Origin: Gnetum montanum
Taxonomy: Eukaryota > Streptophyta > Gnetopsida > Gnetales > Gnetaceae
NCBI GenBank assembly: GCA_015680685.1
Contig: MNCI01037504.1
Coordinates: forward strand, 631,631-695,630
DNA length: 64,000 bases
Direction of reading: 5' to 3'
The position numbers were made by a program, and so were the translations under genes. The notes beneath the pieces are model-generated. The model was not told the origin of the DNA and did no database searches. It saw only the letters and a list, made by a program, of their open reading frames with translations. This document shows positions 1 to 12,718 of this stretch, piece by piece; within the stretch, counting starts at the first letter, position 1; every line of letters starts with the position of its first letter.

Positions 1-258
1 CGTACACAACTTGGGTTCAGGTTACAAGCTGCTCGAATAAAGAGCCGTTCACTCTAGGACTCCTACTGCGGGCACATGGGAAAAATTCTAACTCTGGAGT
101 GATCAATCTGCCAGAGCTTCGCTACTTCTAGCCAGGATTGGGAAATAAGGGGAGTGCCGCCTCTTATTTATAGATATGGCGGCGGACCGCGATATCACAT
201 ACGCGATATCGCAGGGGAAGACGCGATATCGCGGCACAATGCATGTCACGTCTCATCA
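1..258 (-). mobile_element. Partial LTR, inverted (same family as the 12.7-20 kb element)
   Basis: Read on the minus strand, this segment matches the first ~275 bases of the LTR at 19,143-19,976: it starts with TGATGAGA at 258, carries GCGATATCGC-type palindromes (around 188-226), a TATA-like TCTATAAATAAGAG and the downstream stretch ending in the CCCAAGTTGTGTACG region. The rest of the LTR and any internal region lie left of the window. Whether it is a solo LTR or the 5' LTR of a full inverted element cannot be told. Confidence 0.85.
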
Positions 259-751
259 CTTTCCATGCAATTTAATTTCCATGTACTTAGTTAATATTTA
301 CTTTTTCATGCATGTTAATTAATTAAGCACATAAGTATGATCACTTTGAGCATGCGTATGACTCTTGGTAATCCCAGCAATGCTTAATGTTTAGTAACCC
401 AGCAGCGTTATATGTGTTTAGGATGTGCACGGGAAGTGGGATCGGATACTTATGTTAGGGTAGTTGATTATTAATTACCAATTAGATTAGTTAAATTGAT
501 TAAAAATCAAGTTTCAACCTATTAGTAATCATAGAACAATAAAATATATAATAATAAAAATCATATGCCTCACTCTAGACTAAACCATATGTGACAAAGC
601 TACCAGTAGTCCAAGTGGGAAGACAACGAGATACGATCAAGGCATAGCAATCTAGATGCCACAACTAGTCCCATCCACAAAATTCGATCAAATCATGCAT
701 GAACACATGTGATTCATATAGTTGGGTGTAGGGGTACCTCACCGCTCATCA
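259..751 (+). mobile_element. 3' part of an older related LTR
   Basis: This stretch is similar in order and wording to the 3' parts of the LTRs ending at 19,976, 26,520 and 28,684: GGTAATCCCAGCA, a 'cctcactctagactaaacc' block, a 'gtgggaagacaacgag' block, and a terminal GGGGTACCTCACCGCTCATCA ending at 751. The 5' half is missing because an inverted LTR (1-258) abuts it. It is probably an older LTR into which the inverted element inserted. Confidence 0.75.
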
Positions 752-1700
752 CTTAGGTTTGACAGCTATTACGCACTCTTTCAAGGATGGCTACTTCTAG
801 GCAAACCTTTGAATTTGGTGGTTAAACTTTACTACAATGACGATACTATAAGGGAAGCCCCACATGCACCTGCTCATATTGCACACATCCCCAATAACAA
901 CATGGTAAAAAATTCATAAACTTTCAATAGAGCACATGAAGGATCTTAAGCATAGTTGTATATGTGACCTTTCCTAAGAGAGCATAGTGAAGGTCTTGAT
1001 TCCTAAGCTCGAGCTAGTAAAACTACTAGAATTCACTCCTTCCACAAGTCCCTCCTACCTATCCTACCCTGCTTCTAATAATTAAGTGAGCCAAGGGGCA
1101 ACCCCCATAAACATCTCCTACCCCTTTTAATCCACTCTTAGATATTGGAATGAAGAATGCCCATGAGACAAGGGTGACCTTGCTTGGCATAGGTATGACA
1201 TGTCAAAACATGTGATTGGGTTAGTATATAGATATCTTAGAACGTCTAGTTGTAGACTATAAAGTAGAATATGCACAGGATGGTTCTAGTTGTAGTATGA
1301 GCACCTGGAGTGAGCTAAATTCATTATTTCAATTCCTATGGAAAAGGCCAAGTTAGGTCATGTGGTGGTAAAAGTGATTTCTATTTAAAATAAAAAAATG
1401 TTACATATTCAATATTTTGGCATTGCTAATCAATTCAGAAATCTTCTAATCTAAACAATATCTCTATGGACCTATCTCAATGATTTTAGATCTAGAATCG
1501 TGTGTGTATATATATATATATAATGAGCAAAGAAAATTTAGAGTACATCACAAAGCTGGATAATGAGTAAATAAAGAATAAAAAATAATTAAAAACTATG
1601 GAGAAAGCTAATGATCTTAGAAATGCTAGATATATAAGAAAATGATGGTATACAGTAGGCATAATCATTCCTCAACTACTTATTATACTTTAATTTAGTT
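752..1700. other. AT-rich intergenic DNA, no gene recognised
   Basis: No convincing coding sequence. A (TA)n microsatellite lies at about 1504-1522. The last ~170 bases (about 1530-1690) resemble 20,740-20,910, which belongs to the decayed plus-strand LINE, so at least the end of this stretch is LINE-derived. Confidence 0.5.
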
Positions 1701-3240
1701 GTTTGTGGATATTGAAATGAAATGAAATGAAGCTTTATTATGTTCGAACACCCATAGGATCTATCAGATAGAAATTACATTTTTATGAAAAGTAGAGATA
1801 GACTCTACAAATAACCAAGCATCAATGGAGGCATCAAAAATAAATCATGCAGGCTTTTTGGTGTAACATTATGATACTATCTTAAATGGGTAGTCATAGT
1901 CTAAGAAAGAAACACATGTAACTCATCTTCAAGGGCTTCTGATATGCATAACCTACAAATGCACTCTTCTCAAAGGAGTTGAGTCTATCTTTCACTTTCA
2001 ATTCTAAGTTGATAAGAACTTAAGCGAAGCTTGTTAATAGCATTTTGATACTTGATAGCAATAACATTCGATAGATAGTAAACTTATACATCTAGTTTAT
2101 TAGATCTAATGTGGTGCAAATAAAATTGTCTCTTGCCTTCCACATTAGTCCACATTTATGTGAAAACCTTCTACTTGACTAGTTGGAAAATATGCTTAGG
2201 ATTTTGCTGCATGTCCTCCCAAGAGATGTTTCATTTTCTTAACCATTGCATCCCCTAAAAATACCAACCATGATCTCGTGAGTCCTCAAGAACTATTTTA
2301 GAAAATTTCTCTTACCTTAAGATATGCAAGCTATGAGGGTATGTAATGAATTGGTATAAGGATTCTACTTCTAAAGATAATAAATCACATTCACATAATA
2401 ACATTAAGTAAGGTGTTTGCATCTTTACCTTTAATTCATCAAAAAGAAAATTTTTTTGAACTCTTTGGATATCTTTCCAAAGTTTAGCACTAAGTCTATC
2501 TCCCTAATCAACACATCCATATAATATAGTAGGATATATGATAATAGTATAGAAAATTTGTTTTCTAACCTTCCAACCCAAAGGCCTAAATCCTTGCACT
2601 TATTTTTGAAAGCATATAAAGCCTTGAAACCTCCTACTATTTTTTATTTGATGCACTTCCCTCACATGTAATGGTTCACATAAAGGAGAGCCAAATATTT
2701 AAAAGAATATACTATTTGCATGTTGGTACCTCAGAAATGGAAGTTATAATAGTTATTTTTTGTACTCCAAATCATCAATTTGGTTTTATCTATATTCTAG
2801 ATGAACAACAATAATGTTCTAACATTTGCAACATATTTTGCATACCTTTTGTAGTAGTGAAAATCAAGGGAGCATCATTTGCATGTAAAAGAAGATTCAC
2901 TACTTGGGATCTAATTTTGATAACATGACTATCTTTCTTGTTGCATAACTATTCCTGCATTTTATCAATAAAGAAACCAAAGAGAGTTGGCAAAAGTGGA
3001 CAATCCTACTTAACTCTAATTTTGCTCTTAAATTGAAGTTTTTTCTTTGAATTGCTGGCTGTAATTTTAATAATCACTTTCTTATACAATCTTTGAGTTG
3101 TTGTAGTCAAATATGAAAGAAGGCCAAGTATATGCAAGCGCAACCATAGTTTTGTACATATCAATGAATCATATACCTTTGCAAAATCACTAAAACAAAT
3201 AAAACCTTTTTTATAAGGCATTTTTGCAAACCTCATGCAA
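1700..3240 (-). mobile_element. Decayed non-LTR retrotransposon (LINE), reverse transcriptase 3' part
   Basis: On the minus strand at 3236-3006 there is an RT-like segment with CFSDFAKVYDSLI (the family form is CFxDFxKAYDSV), followed, after a stop, by CPLLPTLFGFFIDKMQE at about 2985-2935, which corresponds to the GCPLSPTLFG box of one LINE group. The rest is full of stops. The same sequence, also on the minus strand, is at 23,090-24,570. The element's 3' end is probably at about 1712-1735, where the minus strand ends in AATAAAGC plus short TTTCA repeats. It is a pseudogene. Confidence 0.8.
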
Positions 3241-3242
3241 AA

Positions 3243-3335
3243 AATGGATTTGGGAGTTGTGAACCCAAGACCTCATGCTTACTAAACCCAGTCTTAAGCC
3301 TCATTTAGCTAGTAACTAAGCCAAGTACCCAATGA
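3243..3335 (-). repeat. Possible tRNA-derived SINE head
   Basis: Read on the minus strand, TTGGCTTAGTTACTAG resembles a tRNA A box, and about 45 bases later GGTCTTGGGTTCACAAC resembles a B box with a short insertion. The spacing suits a Pol III internal promoter. It sits between a LINE relic and the start of the 1.5 kb repeat unit. No complete cloverleaf was found, so it is not called a tRNA gene. Confidence 0.35.
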
Positions 3336-3349
3336 TAAATTAACATTGT

Positions 3350-4900
3350 GAATAAGTTTACTTTATAAATTATTTGTTTGGACAAGTAAACACTTTGACT
3401 TTATTAGGGGTCGATCCACCCGCATGGTTTCAGTTATATAAAGCACGCTCCACCATCCAACATTAGCGAACTCAAACAGGTAAAACGAAAGGATGGCATT
3501 AAATTTTTCATTCTCTGTTCCAGAAACAATTTTACTCTCAGACAGAAGTAGATCGTAGATCGAAGTATAGAGTATTTTGTTAATGACTTGAATCTTTGAA
3601 ACTCCAGTGTTGTTGATGACATGCATTTCTGTACGTTACAGAAGTCGGTTTAGATGCCGAGAAACTAGCCATCGCGATCGGGACCTCCATCTACCCACAC
3701 AAAATTTCTTCAAACTACAGGTGCTCTATGACCGTAACAGGTGTTGAATTGGAGAGCGTTTCTTAACGAACTCGGTGACGCACTGGCCTGCCGCCATTTC
3801 CGGGCAATCACACGTAAATACATAGCAGTTAAGTTGAATTCTATTTCAAAATCCATTTTCTTTCCAATTCAACACCAAACATTTATTCTCGCCGGCATCA
3901 CATTTGCAGGCGGGATCCCAAATTCAACCATGAAAGGGAAACACACTGAATCAGTGAAAGAATCCACTACAGGATATTCATCGTCCTTCTTCTACTGTTC
4001 TCCAGCTACTGTGCCTACGTGCGCCCCGCCAGCCATGGATGCATCATCTATCCATTGATGGTTGCGTTCACAGTTGTCGCCTAGAATTTTAAATTTGAAT
4101 AGGAATACAATTACACGTTCAATCTGTATGCCTACGATGACATCTGCACAGACTTGTAATTTGTTTTATTTTGAAAAGTTGCTTTCTCTTTTTGAGCATG
4201 GAGCGCCGTTTGGATCTCACTTTTGGTAATTATTTAGAAAGCGAACGTGGTCAGCAGCTTTTCTATAATCAGTTACACCGCCATGCAGTTATCTTTCAAA
4301 CTCTCTGTTATTATATTGCTGGTGCGTCGAACCAGGCCATGGTTACACATTTACATGTCTTCATGAAAGGTACTTATTCTGTTTCCTACCGCACATCTTG
4401 CAGGGATATGGATGACGAGTTCCCAAATTTGGTATAGAGTTTGTAAGTTTGGAATGGTAGGCGCAGGTCCTTTTCTGTAGATTATTTGCAGTGCCAATCG
4501 TGCAGACTGACAGCTTAACAGACGTGTACAGTATTTGGCAGGAACGATGTGTACAAGGTACCCGCTTTGAGATTAGGTTACATGTGCTATATATCTATTT
4601 AACAAGGCTGTATGCAGTTACGCAACATACACACATTCCTGAATTTTTCCAAAATGTCAATCCATATCCAAACCCACTACCAAATCACGCAATTTTAATT
4701 AATTCCAAGGTTATTCAGCTCACTCTGGTTTTGATACCAGCAACGCAACTGCATGATCCATAAACCATGACTTTTCCTGTTCTTTCTTCCCTGCGGTTTG
4801 ATTCGGTTTTGAAAGGTGTCTCTCTGTCCATACAAATCTTTTTTTTCTAACATTTGCGTGACGTGTATCTCTAGACTTACATTAAATCATGGCAATGAAA
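3350..4900. repeat. 1.5 kb dispersed unit, copy 1
   Basis: This stretch is colinear with 21,330-22,910 (closely) and with 35,600-37,050 (more diverged). Landmarks common to copies 1 and 2 are ACCATCC(A/G)ACATTAGCGAA near the start, TAACAGGTGTTGAATTGGAG (3736), GCCAGCCATGGATGCATCA (4028) and GGTTACATGTGCTATATA (4576). Short open frames (105 aa from 3741, 88 aa from 4171) are only partly preserved in the other copies, so coding is unproven. No terminal repeats or reverse transcriptase were seen. It could be a non-autonomous transposon or a duplicated gene remnant. Confidence 0.75.
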
Positions 4901-6700
4901 TCATAAATTTTAACGGACAATTTGCACAGGTAGGGGGACCCTTTATGGCAATTTGCACAGGTGGAAATTAACGAAAATATGGCATATTACAAGTGAATAT
5001 TTGAAAGAAGAAATACATCTCTGGTTTAAAAACAAATAATTCACTAAATAAAATATTGGTATCTTTATTTATACATGAATTAAATTTTAACTTAAGGATA
5101 TATGCCATAAATTGCCTTACACAAAAGACATTAATATTAGGAAATTTTAAATACAATAACTAAGGTAACTTGAACACTTGAACGAACATTGATAACATAT
5201 ATATATATAATTGACTAAACATTTTTCATTTTCTTCTAAAGCAATATTTTCTTCAACATTTTAATAATACATATTGTACTACTTGTAATAAATACAATTG
5301 ACATATTGTGCTCTCATGCATAGTAGAATTGCTACATGTACCACCTTTAATGTTTTTTCAATAAAACTAAATCTTTTTTATTTTCCATTTTTTTGAATAT
5401 GTGTCTAAATTTTCCATATTTTTAAAACTTTACTTTGACAACTTTCCAAAAAAAATTTTGGAATTTATCAATACATAAATATTTTCAATGCCTCATTTTT
5501 GTAGCCACAACTTTTCTTCATGGCATGATAACTATTATCAAGATTTTCAAGGATGACACCTCTAGAGATCATATTGCTATATTTATTATTACAAATATAA
5601 TGTTAAGAGTTGCTACATCACTTCAGCTTGCAATAAAAGTATTTTCATGCTACCCATTATTCTATATTTTCATTTTTAACTCGAATATGATGTGGTCACA
5701 TTCTTACTCTACTAATTAGTGTTTTCATGCATATTGGAATTGCTACATGTAGATATTGTACTTCATCATGCCTAGCATCTCTATGGTTTTCCCAATAAAT
5801 ATGAAGCTTTTTTAATGTTTTTTTCTTTTTTAAACATATGTCTCATTTTTCCTTCTCTTTAATACTTTCTATTTAACAATTTTTAAAGCTTGTTTTGACT
5901 TTATTAATACATCAATACTTTTAACACCCCATTTTTGTAACCACAATTTTCCTTCATGGCACCGCTCCTATTATTAACATTTTCAAACATCTTATTACTA
6001 CTTTTATTATTAAAATATAATGTTAAGTGATGCTTCACCTTGCAATGGTAAAATACTAGTTTCCAACAAAAGTATTACAATAAATGTAAGTAAAATTAAG
6101 TATTAGTTTCACATTCAATTTCACCATGTAAGACTTCATTTTCTACCTTGAATTCATTTAACAAGAATTGCTTCTAAAGTTTCTCAATTTTCTTTTGCAA
6201 TTCCTAATCAACACTTGGACCCCTTATTGCACATTCATAAAGTGTTGTAGCTTGTAGAATTGTTTGGAAAAAAATATTTCCAAATTGTCCAAGTCCAAAT
6301 AGTATTATTCTTATATATATTTTTCATTATAGGAGGGGGGCATCTTAGACCCCCAAAAATGAGTAATAATGATCTTCAAAATCAAAATATGATAATATCT
6401 TCAAAGAAATATTTCTTGATAATATTAGGTCTAAAATATTTGACAAGCTAAAAGGTTCCAATACTTGAGCTTCTGAAATAAAAAGAAATTAATGATATAT
6501 AATAAATTAAATATTTAGCTTTCATTGAAAGCTTGTTTGCTTAAATTTATAGCTAAAAAGCAACATCTTTAAGAATATGGTATTTGATACCTAAAGAGAG
6601 GTGATAGTTATTCTCTTCCTACTAAAAAATAGCTACACATTAAAGCTTTCAAATAGAATAGAAAATAAGTGGTTGAAGAGATTACCAAATGCAAAGAAAC
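4901..6700. repeat. AT-rich DNA with an imperfect ~406-bp tandem duplication
   Basis: Two diverged copies follow each other at about 5310-5660 and 5716-6060. Both contain a 'catgcat.-tggaattgctacatg'-like start, a 'tttttgtagccacaa'-like block, a 'cttcatggca' block and 'tataatgttaag'. Part of the first copy is also similar to 25,060-25,330. No coding sequence is supported. Confidence 0.6.
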
Positions 6701-9700
6701 AAAGTACATAAAGCAGGATTACCAATAAGAATGACTTCATTGATGCTTGGCTGAAAATTATTATAAATTATGGATGTCTATTTCCAAGCATGCTAAGAAA
6801 CACAACACTAAAAATATATAATAAAATGAGTCTTCATTTCTACAAAAAGAACATTTAGGAGAAACATTTCTCATATATTTAAGATGAGTATAAATAGGAA
6901 GACCTTGATGAATAAGATATTGTAATAAAATATAAATTTTAGAAAATATAGGAGCTCTCCAAATATCTTTCATTTTTTACATCCAAAAGTGTGATAATAA
7001 TTACTTAATAACTAAAACTTTGCCAACAAGAGTAAGCTTTCTTTCTTTCCGTTTATCAAGTTTCTTTTCAATTTTATCAACCACATAATTCGACAAAATA
7101 GCAAGAGTACTTTTAAAAGAAAAAGGTATTCTTAAATTTTTAAAGATAAAATATTTTTTCAAGATTTTCCAAAGCTTAAGAGCAACCCACTCATTAATAT
7201 TGCCATTATAATAGACAAAAAAAATCCAACTAATCCTAGAGCTAGATAACATGCAGTAATAATCCACTCTAGCTAAAAGAGTCTTGATATGTTGCAGAGA
7301 ATTATTGATCATTAAAAAAAAAAGAATCATCTACAAATGAATGTTAAGTAATTGCATACCTTGATCATCAATTAAAATTTTCTTAATGAAATTTCTTTGT
7401 AGATTATAATGTAAATTATGTGAAAGAAATTCTATAAAAAGAGTCTTGATATGTTGCAAAGAATTATTGATCATAAAAAAAAGAATCATCTACAAACTGA
7501 ACGTTAAGTAATTGCATATCTTGATCATCAATTAAAATTCTCTTAATGAAATTTCTTTGTAAATTATAATGTAAATTATGTGAAAGAAATTCTGCAACAA
7601 TAAAAAGATAGGGAGCTAGAGGACAAACTAACCACAAAAGAGAAGAGGAACTTAATCCAAAATTAGTAGTAACATGAGCATTAGTATTAGTGAGTAGGGT
7701 GCAGACAAGATAAATAAAATAATCACCAAATCCAAATTTATAGGGACAAAAAATAATGAAAACCCATTCAATTCTATCATAAGCTTTGACATAATCTAAC
7801 TTAATAAAAGCAATGTCTTAGTTAGTATCAAAAGCCCACTACATTTCCTCCCAAGCTACAATAATGTCACTTAAGATATGTCTACCTTTAACAAAACTAG
7901 TTTGCTTAGGTTTGATGATATTTTCAATAACCTTCTAAATTTAACAAGCCATGTATTTAGTTAAATTTTATAAGTATTATTAAAAGGAGTAATAGACCTA
8001 CAATTACCAATATTTTGATAATTTCAATTCTTAGGAAGTAAACAATTCATACCTTTAAAAATATTTTTACCAAGAGAATTTATTAATAGCTTCTTGGAAA
8101 ATATGAAAGAGAACATCTTCAACAATGTTCCAATGCTTCTTTAAAAAATCAATACGAAAACTATCAAAACTTGGAGCTTTACCATATTCTAAACTAAAGA
8201 GTGCTTCTACTTCAAGAATACTTTGATGTGCTTTCATTATAAGATGAGAAATATATGTACTTTACAAGTATCACTACCACTAGTTAATCCAACCAATATC
8301 ACCTATAGGAATTTTTTTTTCTGCATTCCATAAAGACTTGAAAATAATTTTTCCAATAGGTTCTATGAATATATTAGCATTCATATGAAAAATATCATGC
8401 TTTTAAAGGGATGAAGATAAAATTCTAAAGAAAAAAATGCCAATTGAAAAATGATTTAACAAAGTAGCATGTTTACGCACTTCTACATTTCTTGTAAGCT
8501 TCTAAAAGAAAGCATCAGAGATGTAAAATCTATCAACTTGATAATACATTCTATCATTTCTTTGTTGATAATTACACCAAATATATTGCTTCTTATTTAA
8601 ATAAGATGGAAATAAAGACCTAACATTAGAAAGAAAATATTTTTCTTTAAAACTGCATTAATCTTCTTTTTCTTGAGAGGACATATTAGGAGAAAGACCC
8701 TCAAGTTTATCTAAATGACTTTCAATTATATCGAAATCACCTCCAATAATCCAAGAAACTTTGAGCAAAGATAAAAGATATTTCCAAACCTTGAATCGAT
8801 CTTTTGAATTATTAAGACCATAAATATTATAGAGTCCAATGTCATCTTTTTCACTCTGACAAATAATCCAAATGACTTTTCAAAGGTTGTCAAAACCAAA
8901 ATTCAAAACTTTTTGAGTCCAAGTTTTATTAACAAGAATAGCAACACATTCTTTATTAACTTCATTAGTAGCAGAAAAAATAATGCAATTTTGTAAAATA
9001 CATTTGCCAACAAAACTAATATCATGAGATAAAATCTTAATTTCTTATGGGAAAAAATCTAAACATAAATGATCTTTAAAACATACTCCCTATCAATCTT
9101 CTCTTGGAACCTATTAGAAAGGCCACAAACATTCAATGATAAAACTAACATTGAGATGTTGGGGAGGAGGCCACCATACTTGATTTTTCAAGCTCCACAT
9201 TTGTCCCACAATCCATGCCACTAATAAGTAAAAAAGCATTGTCCAATAAAAAAACATTTGGCACAATAGTAGAAGTAGAAAGAAAATGAGATACTTTTAG
9301 GATTTTTAAATTGAAAGCAGTATTTTCAAGTCTCTTCTTTTTATATTGCACTAAGTGAAATCCAATTCATTAGTATTTTCATTGTTAATCCCTATTGAAG
9401 TTTTTTCTTTTTCTAAAAAGAAATTCTCTTTAGATATCAAGATTTTACTACCGCCTTTAGAATTAAAAGGATTTGTAAAAGGATAAAAACTTGTTGAAGA
9501 AGATTTCATTTATATTTGCTAAGAACTACCATTATTTGTGTCTTCTAAAAATTGTTAATTCTTTTCCTCGCGAATCTTTTTTATTGAAAATAGGATAAAT
9601 TTCAATAATATGGCCTTCATGACAATAATAACTACAACATCCTCACAAATTATAATATGTACTTTATTTGGGAAAAACACTAATTAATATCCTTAAGTTT

Positions 9701-10290
9701 TAATTCTATATTCGTATGCTATAAATCAATCTATACAAAATAACGTATATGTTGCAAATCATCTAGTAATGTTTTTGACTCTATCTTTAGGATTGTGCCA
9801 ATACTACCAACAAGTTCTCTTTCAACACTTCAAAAAATAAGAGGAAGATTTTCTAATTCAATTCAATAAAGGATTTTAGAATAATCAAAAGAATAGGGAT
9901 TAAAATACACTTTCCATTCATGAGTAATAAAAGTGTTATGTTATCCATAAAAATTTAAAGATCTAATGATTTCTCCACCATTTCAATATTGGCCAACTCG
10001 ACAAGCAAAAAGGATTCAAAAAAATAATTAGCATGCAAAACATTTATTCCATAGTGTTCAAGGATATCCTAAATTACTAGTATAAAATCCTAATTTAGGC
10101 GAACAAATCCAATAATCTAGAGAAATATGTATTCTAAAGGGATATATTTTGACAAGGATTTATGTAAATCATGAGGTAAAACAAAATTGAAAACTTCAAA
10201 ATTCTTTATTGTCTCTACAATCTAAGAGTCATTAATATTTTCCATTTTTACATTATTCCTCACCAAAAAAAATTTTATTGCAAAAACTCC
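6700..10290 (-). mobile_element. Decayed L1-type LINE
   Basis: Domains read on the minus strand in the expected order. A degraded zinc-knuckle (YYCHEGHIIEI, first and last cysteines lost) lies at about 9650-9600. An endonuclease segment has WIIGGDFDIIE at about 8753-8725. Reverse transcriptase shows IKLDYVKAYDRIEW at about 7811-7763 and CPLAPYLF at 7625-7603. An RT thumb-like stretch ends in ERKLTLVGKVLVIK (near 7001). A zinc-finger RVT-like segment contains DIWRAPIFSKIYILLQYLIH and CSFC (6973-6761). Frames are broken by many stops and shifts, so it is inactive. It is distinct from the GCPLSPTLFG-type LINEs elsewhere in the window. Confidence 0.85.
7272..7593. repeat. 162-bp tandem duplication inside the L1 relic
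   Basis: Two adjacent near-identical copies (7272-7433 and 7434-7593) share the start 'agagtcttgatatgttgca' and the end 'tgtgaaagaaattct'. The duplication lies in the RT region and adds to the disruption of the LINE frame. Confidence 0.85.
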
Positions 10291-11317
10291 ACAAGAAACC
10301 CTCAAGATCGATTAGATATCAATAATGTAAATGGATCCTGCATATCTTAATGAGTTAGCACGTGTTTTCTATTCTTCATTGTATATAAAGCCCATTAGCA
10401 ATTTAGAACTCATTATGATATACAATGCTGCCACTTATAATTTTGAGAGCACTCTACTCCCAAATATTTGTATTTTTCCACAAACTAATGTTTTTTATTC
10501 TTTAGCTAAATTTTATAATTTTTATTATTTCTCCCATAAATTAACAATTTTATTTTATCAACATTTACAAAATTTTTCTAATTGATAGAAAACTTTGTTT
10601 ATTAAAAATATAATTTACAAAATGTTGTTCATGATATAATAAAAAAACCAATGCATCTCATTGCCTGATACAATCTTAGGTGCCTATCACAAAAGATTCA
10701 AGGTGATAAATCATGTTTTATTATTATAAAAATTTAGTGATTCAACTACTTGAGGAAAATTTTGGTACAATTGTAGCAACTTTAAAGGAAAAACATTTAA
10801 ATAAACAAAGATTTCATGAAAGAAGAGCTTGTAAACAAAAGAAAAGAAAAAGTTATAATAACACAAACAAATAGTAATGAAGCTATTCTAAATGTAGAGT
10901 ATATTGCAATAATCATAGATAGGTCATTTCCAAAAAATGTCTAAATACGTTAAACTATGGATTTCTAAATATATATGGTAACATTGTCATTAAAATAATT
11001 TCACTAGATAATATTGGATTTTTAAGGAAGTTTGATATTTTGAAAGGGGTTGAAACTTGTGAACAAGAAGATTCTGAGAATTTTGATTTGTCTAGCTTTA
11101 GTAGATTAAAGCTAGCAAGTTTTAGATCTCACAAAAGGGAAAGACCATCATGAGGATTACCTTATGTTTAAAAAAATTCAAAACCTAATTAAAGTGAAAA
11201 AGATTGATAAGTATGAACAATATATTTTCTTAAAGATTATTCAAAGTAAATGTTATTTTATTCCTTGTTTGTACTTTCACTCACGAGATGCAGCATATTC
11301 TGGAAAGCCAAGTATAT

Positions 11318-11772
11318 ATATATATATATATATATATGAAAAAATTGAGCGAATTTGTATTCCCAAGAAAAGAGCTATATACATCTGTACCGCATGGGCC
11401 AGGTGGCCCCCCACACCGGCCAAGAACAAAACCCCAAAAATCCCCAAGGCCCTTCCCCCCATGGGCATCCCCGCAGCAGTCGGCCGTCCCCCGCCCTCGT
11501 CGTTAATCAGAGCGCATTCCCAAACTGGGCTTCCCCCAGGAGTCTCCTGCACTCCCCCCCTTCTTGCTAACTTTCGGGGGATTGTACCTGGACTGACGGT
11601 TCTCTTTGACTTTTTGCGGTTTAGGACCTAGCTGCCCTGGCTGGCCGTGAGGCAGCATCGGTTTTCCTCAATTATCTGAGCAATGCCCGTCATATGGTCC
11701 TTGATGTCGACCCAAAGCAGCGTCTGGATTGGCGACTGTGTAGGGGTTGGCAGGCGCTGCCCCTCTGTGTTG
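11318..11772. mobile_element. GC-rich inserted segment with 11-bp target duplication
   Basis: GCCAAGTATAT occurs at 11,307-11,317 and again at 11,773-11,783. The paralogous LINE copy at 26,892-26,902 has the unfilled site (GCTAGGTATAT) with no insert, so the intervening 455 bases are an insertion. The insert is markedly GC-rich in an AT-rich host and starts with a TA repeat. On the minus strand it would end with an A/T-rich tail, as a 5'-truncated retroposed copy does. On the plus strand a 46-codon open stretch near its right end reads DLAALAGREAASVFLNYL at its start. The source was not recognised. Confidence 0.75.
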
Positions 11773-12713
11773 CCAAGTATATTAAAAAAACCCCTTTTCA
11801 GTATTTAAGATGAGGTATAGTACAATTTAATTAAAAGGTGAAGTTTATATATGTGGTGACTTCAAAGGAAATTGTGGAGGATGTTGGAATCAAAAATAAT
11901 TGAAACATATGTACATCTCAAGAATTATAGAATTTTATAACTCAATGCTATACATAATAGAATCGAACATGTGATCAAAGGTTACCAAGCAAAAACCCAT
12001 ACCACTAATTTAACACCTCATTATTATGGGTAGATTTCTAATATTATGGTGAAATTAGAACTGGATGAGAAAAATATCAAAGGATACTAAAACAAAGTAA
12101 TTAAGAAAGTACATGTTAAAATGGGAACAATGCTTGGATCTTGTCATTTTAAATGGGATTCCAAAATTTCCAATAGGCTCAAGATTTACTTTGAAAAAGG
12201 AAGGAAGATATTCATGTATTAATTAACTCTTAACCACCCCTCAAAATGCACGAGGAATCATTAACTTTTAGGTAGTAAATTAATAGAATCTCCACACAAT
12301 TTTGGACAACTTTCTAGTACAAGAATGCATTCTAATTATAAGTAACACTAGAAAATAAAAAGACATATTATAGCCATAGATACATAATCTTTCTAGATAG
12401 AGTTACAAAATTCATTGAAATTAAAGTCTAAAGAGCGATTAGAAGACATATTACTAGAGACTACAAAAAAAAACATTACAATGCAATAGAAGTTTATGGG
12501 TAAGAACACTTGGTTTAATGAATAATGTCTCCAAGCAAGGTTAACTCTCAAAAATTTCTAAAATGAAAAAGCTTTGAATCAGCACTACATGATATTACTT
12601 CAAGAGAAAATTAAAAAAAAATTATAAAAGAGTATTAAAGTATTATGATATAAATGATAAAGCAAGATTCATGAAATTTTTGAAAACATTCTAGAAATTA
12701 GTTTAGGTATATA

Positions 12714-12718
12714 GCTAT
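12714..12718. repeat. Target site duplication, left (GCTAT)
   Basis: GCTAT directly precedes the LTR start TGATGAG at 12,719 and is repeated exactly at 19,977-19,981 after the LTR end. A 5-bp duplication is what Ty3/Gypsy integrases make. Confidence 0.9.

Larger units (their letters stand above)
10590..12718 (+). mobile_element. Decayed LINE, endonuclease part (first segment)
   Basis: Plus-strand translation gives GEVYICGDF at 11,837-11,863, the endonuclease GDFN motif of LINE ORF2, and LDLVILNGIPKFPIGSRFTL at about 12,133-12,190, the usual end of this domain. The same sequence recurs at 26,521-27,150, where the motif reads GEVYICGGFNARI. The frame is interrupted. The LINE carries a 455-bp insertion at 11,318-11,772 and is cut at 12,718 by the LTR element; it resumes at 19,977. 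Confidence 0.8.

Noticed and set aside
11164-11631. 155-codon plus-strand frame over the GC-rich insert
   Set aside because: It starts in the LINE and crosses the target duplication and a TA repeat into the insert, so it is not a natural unit.
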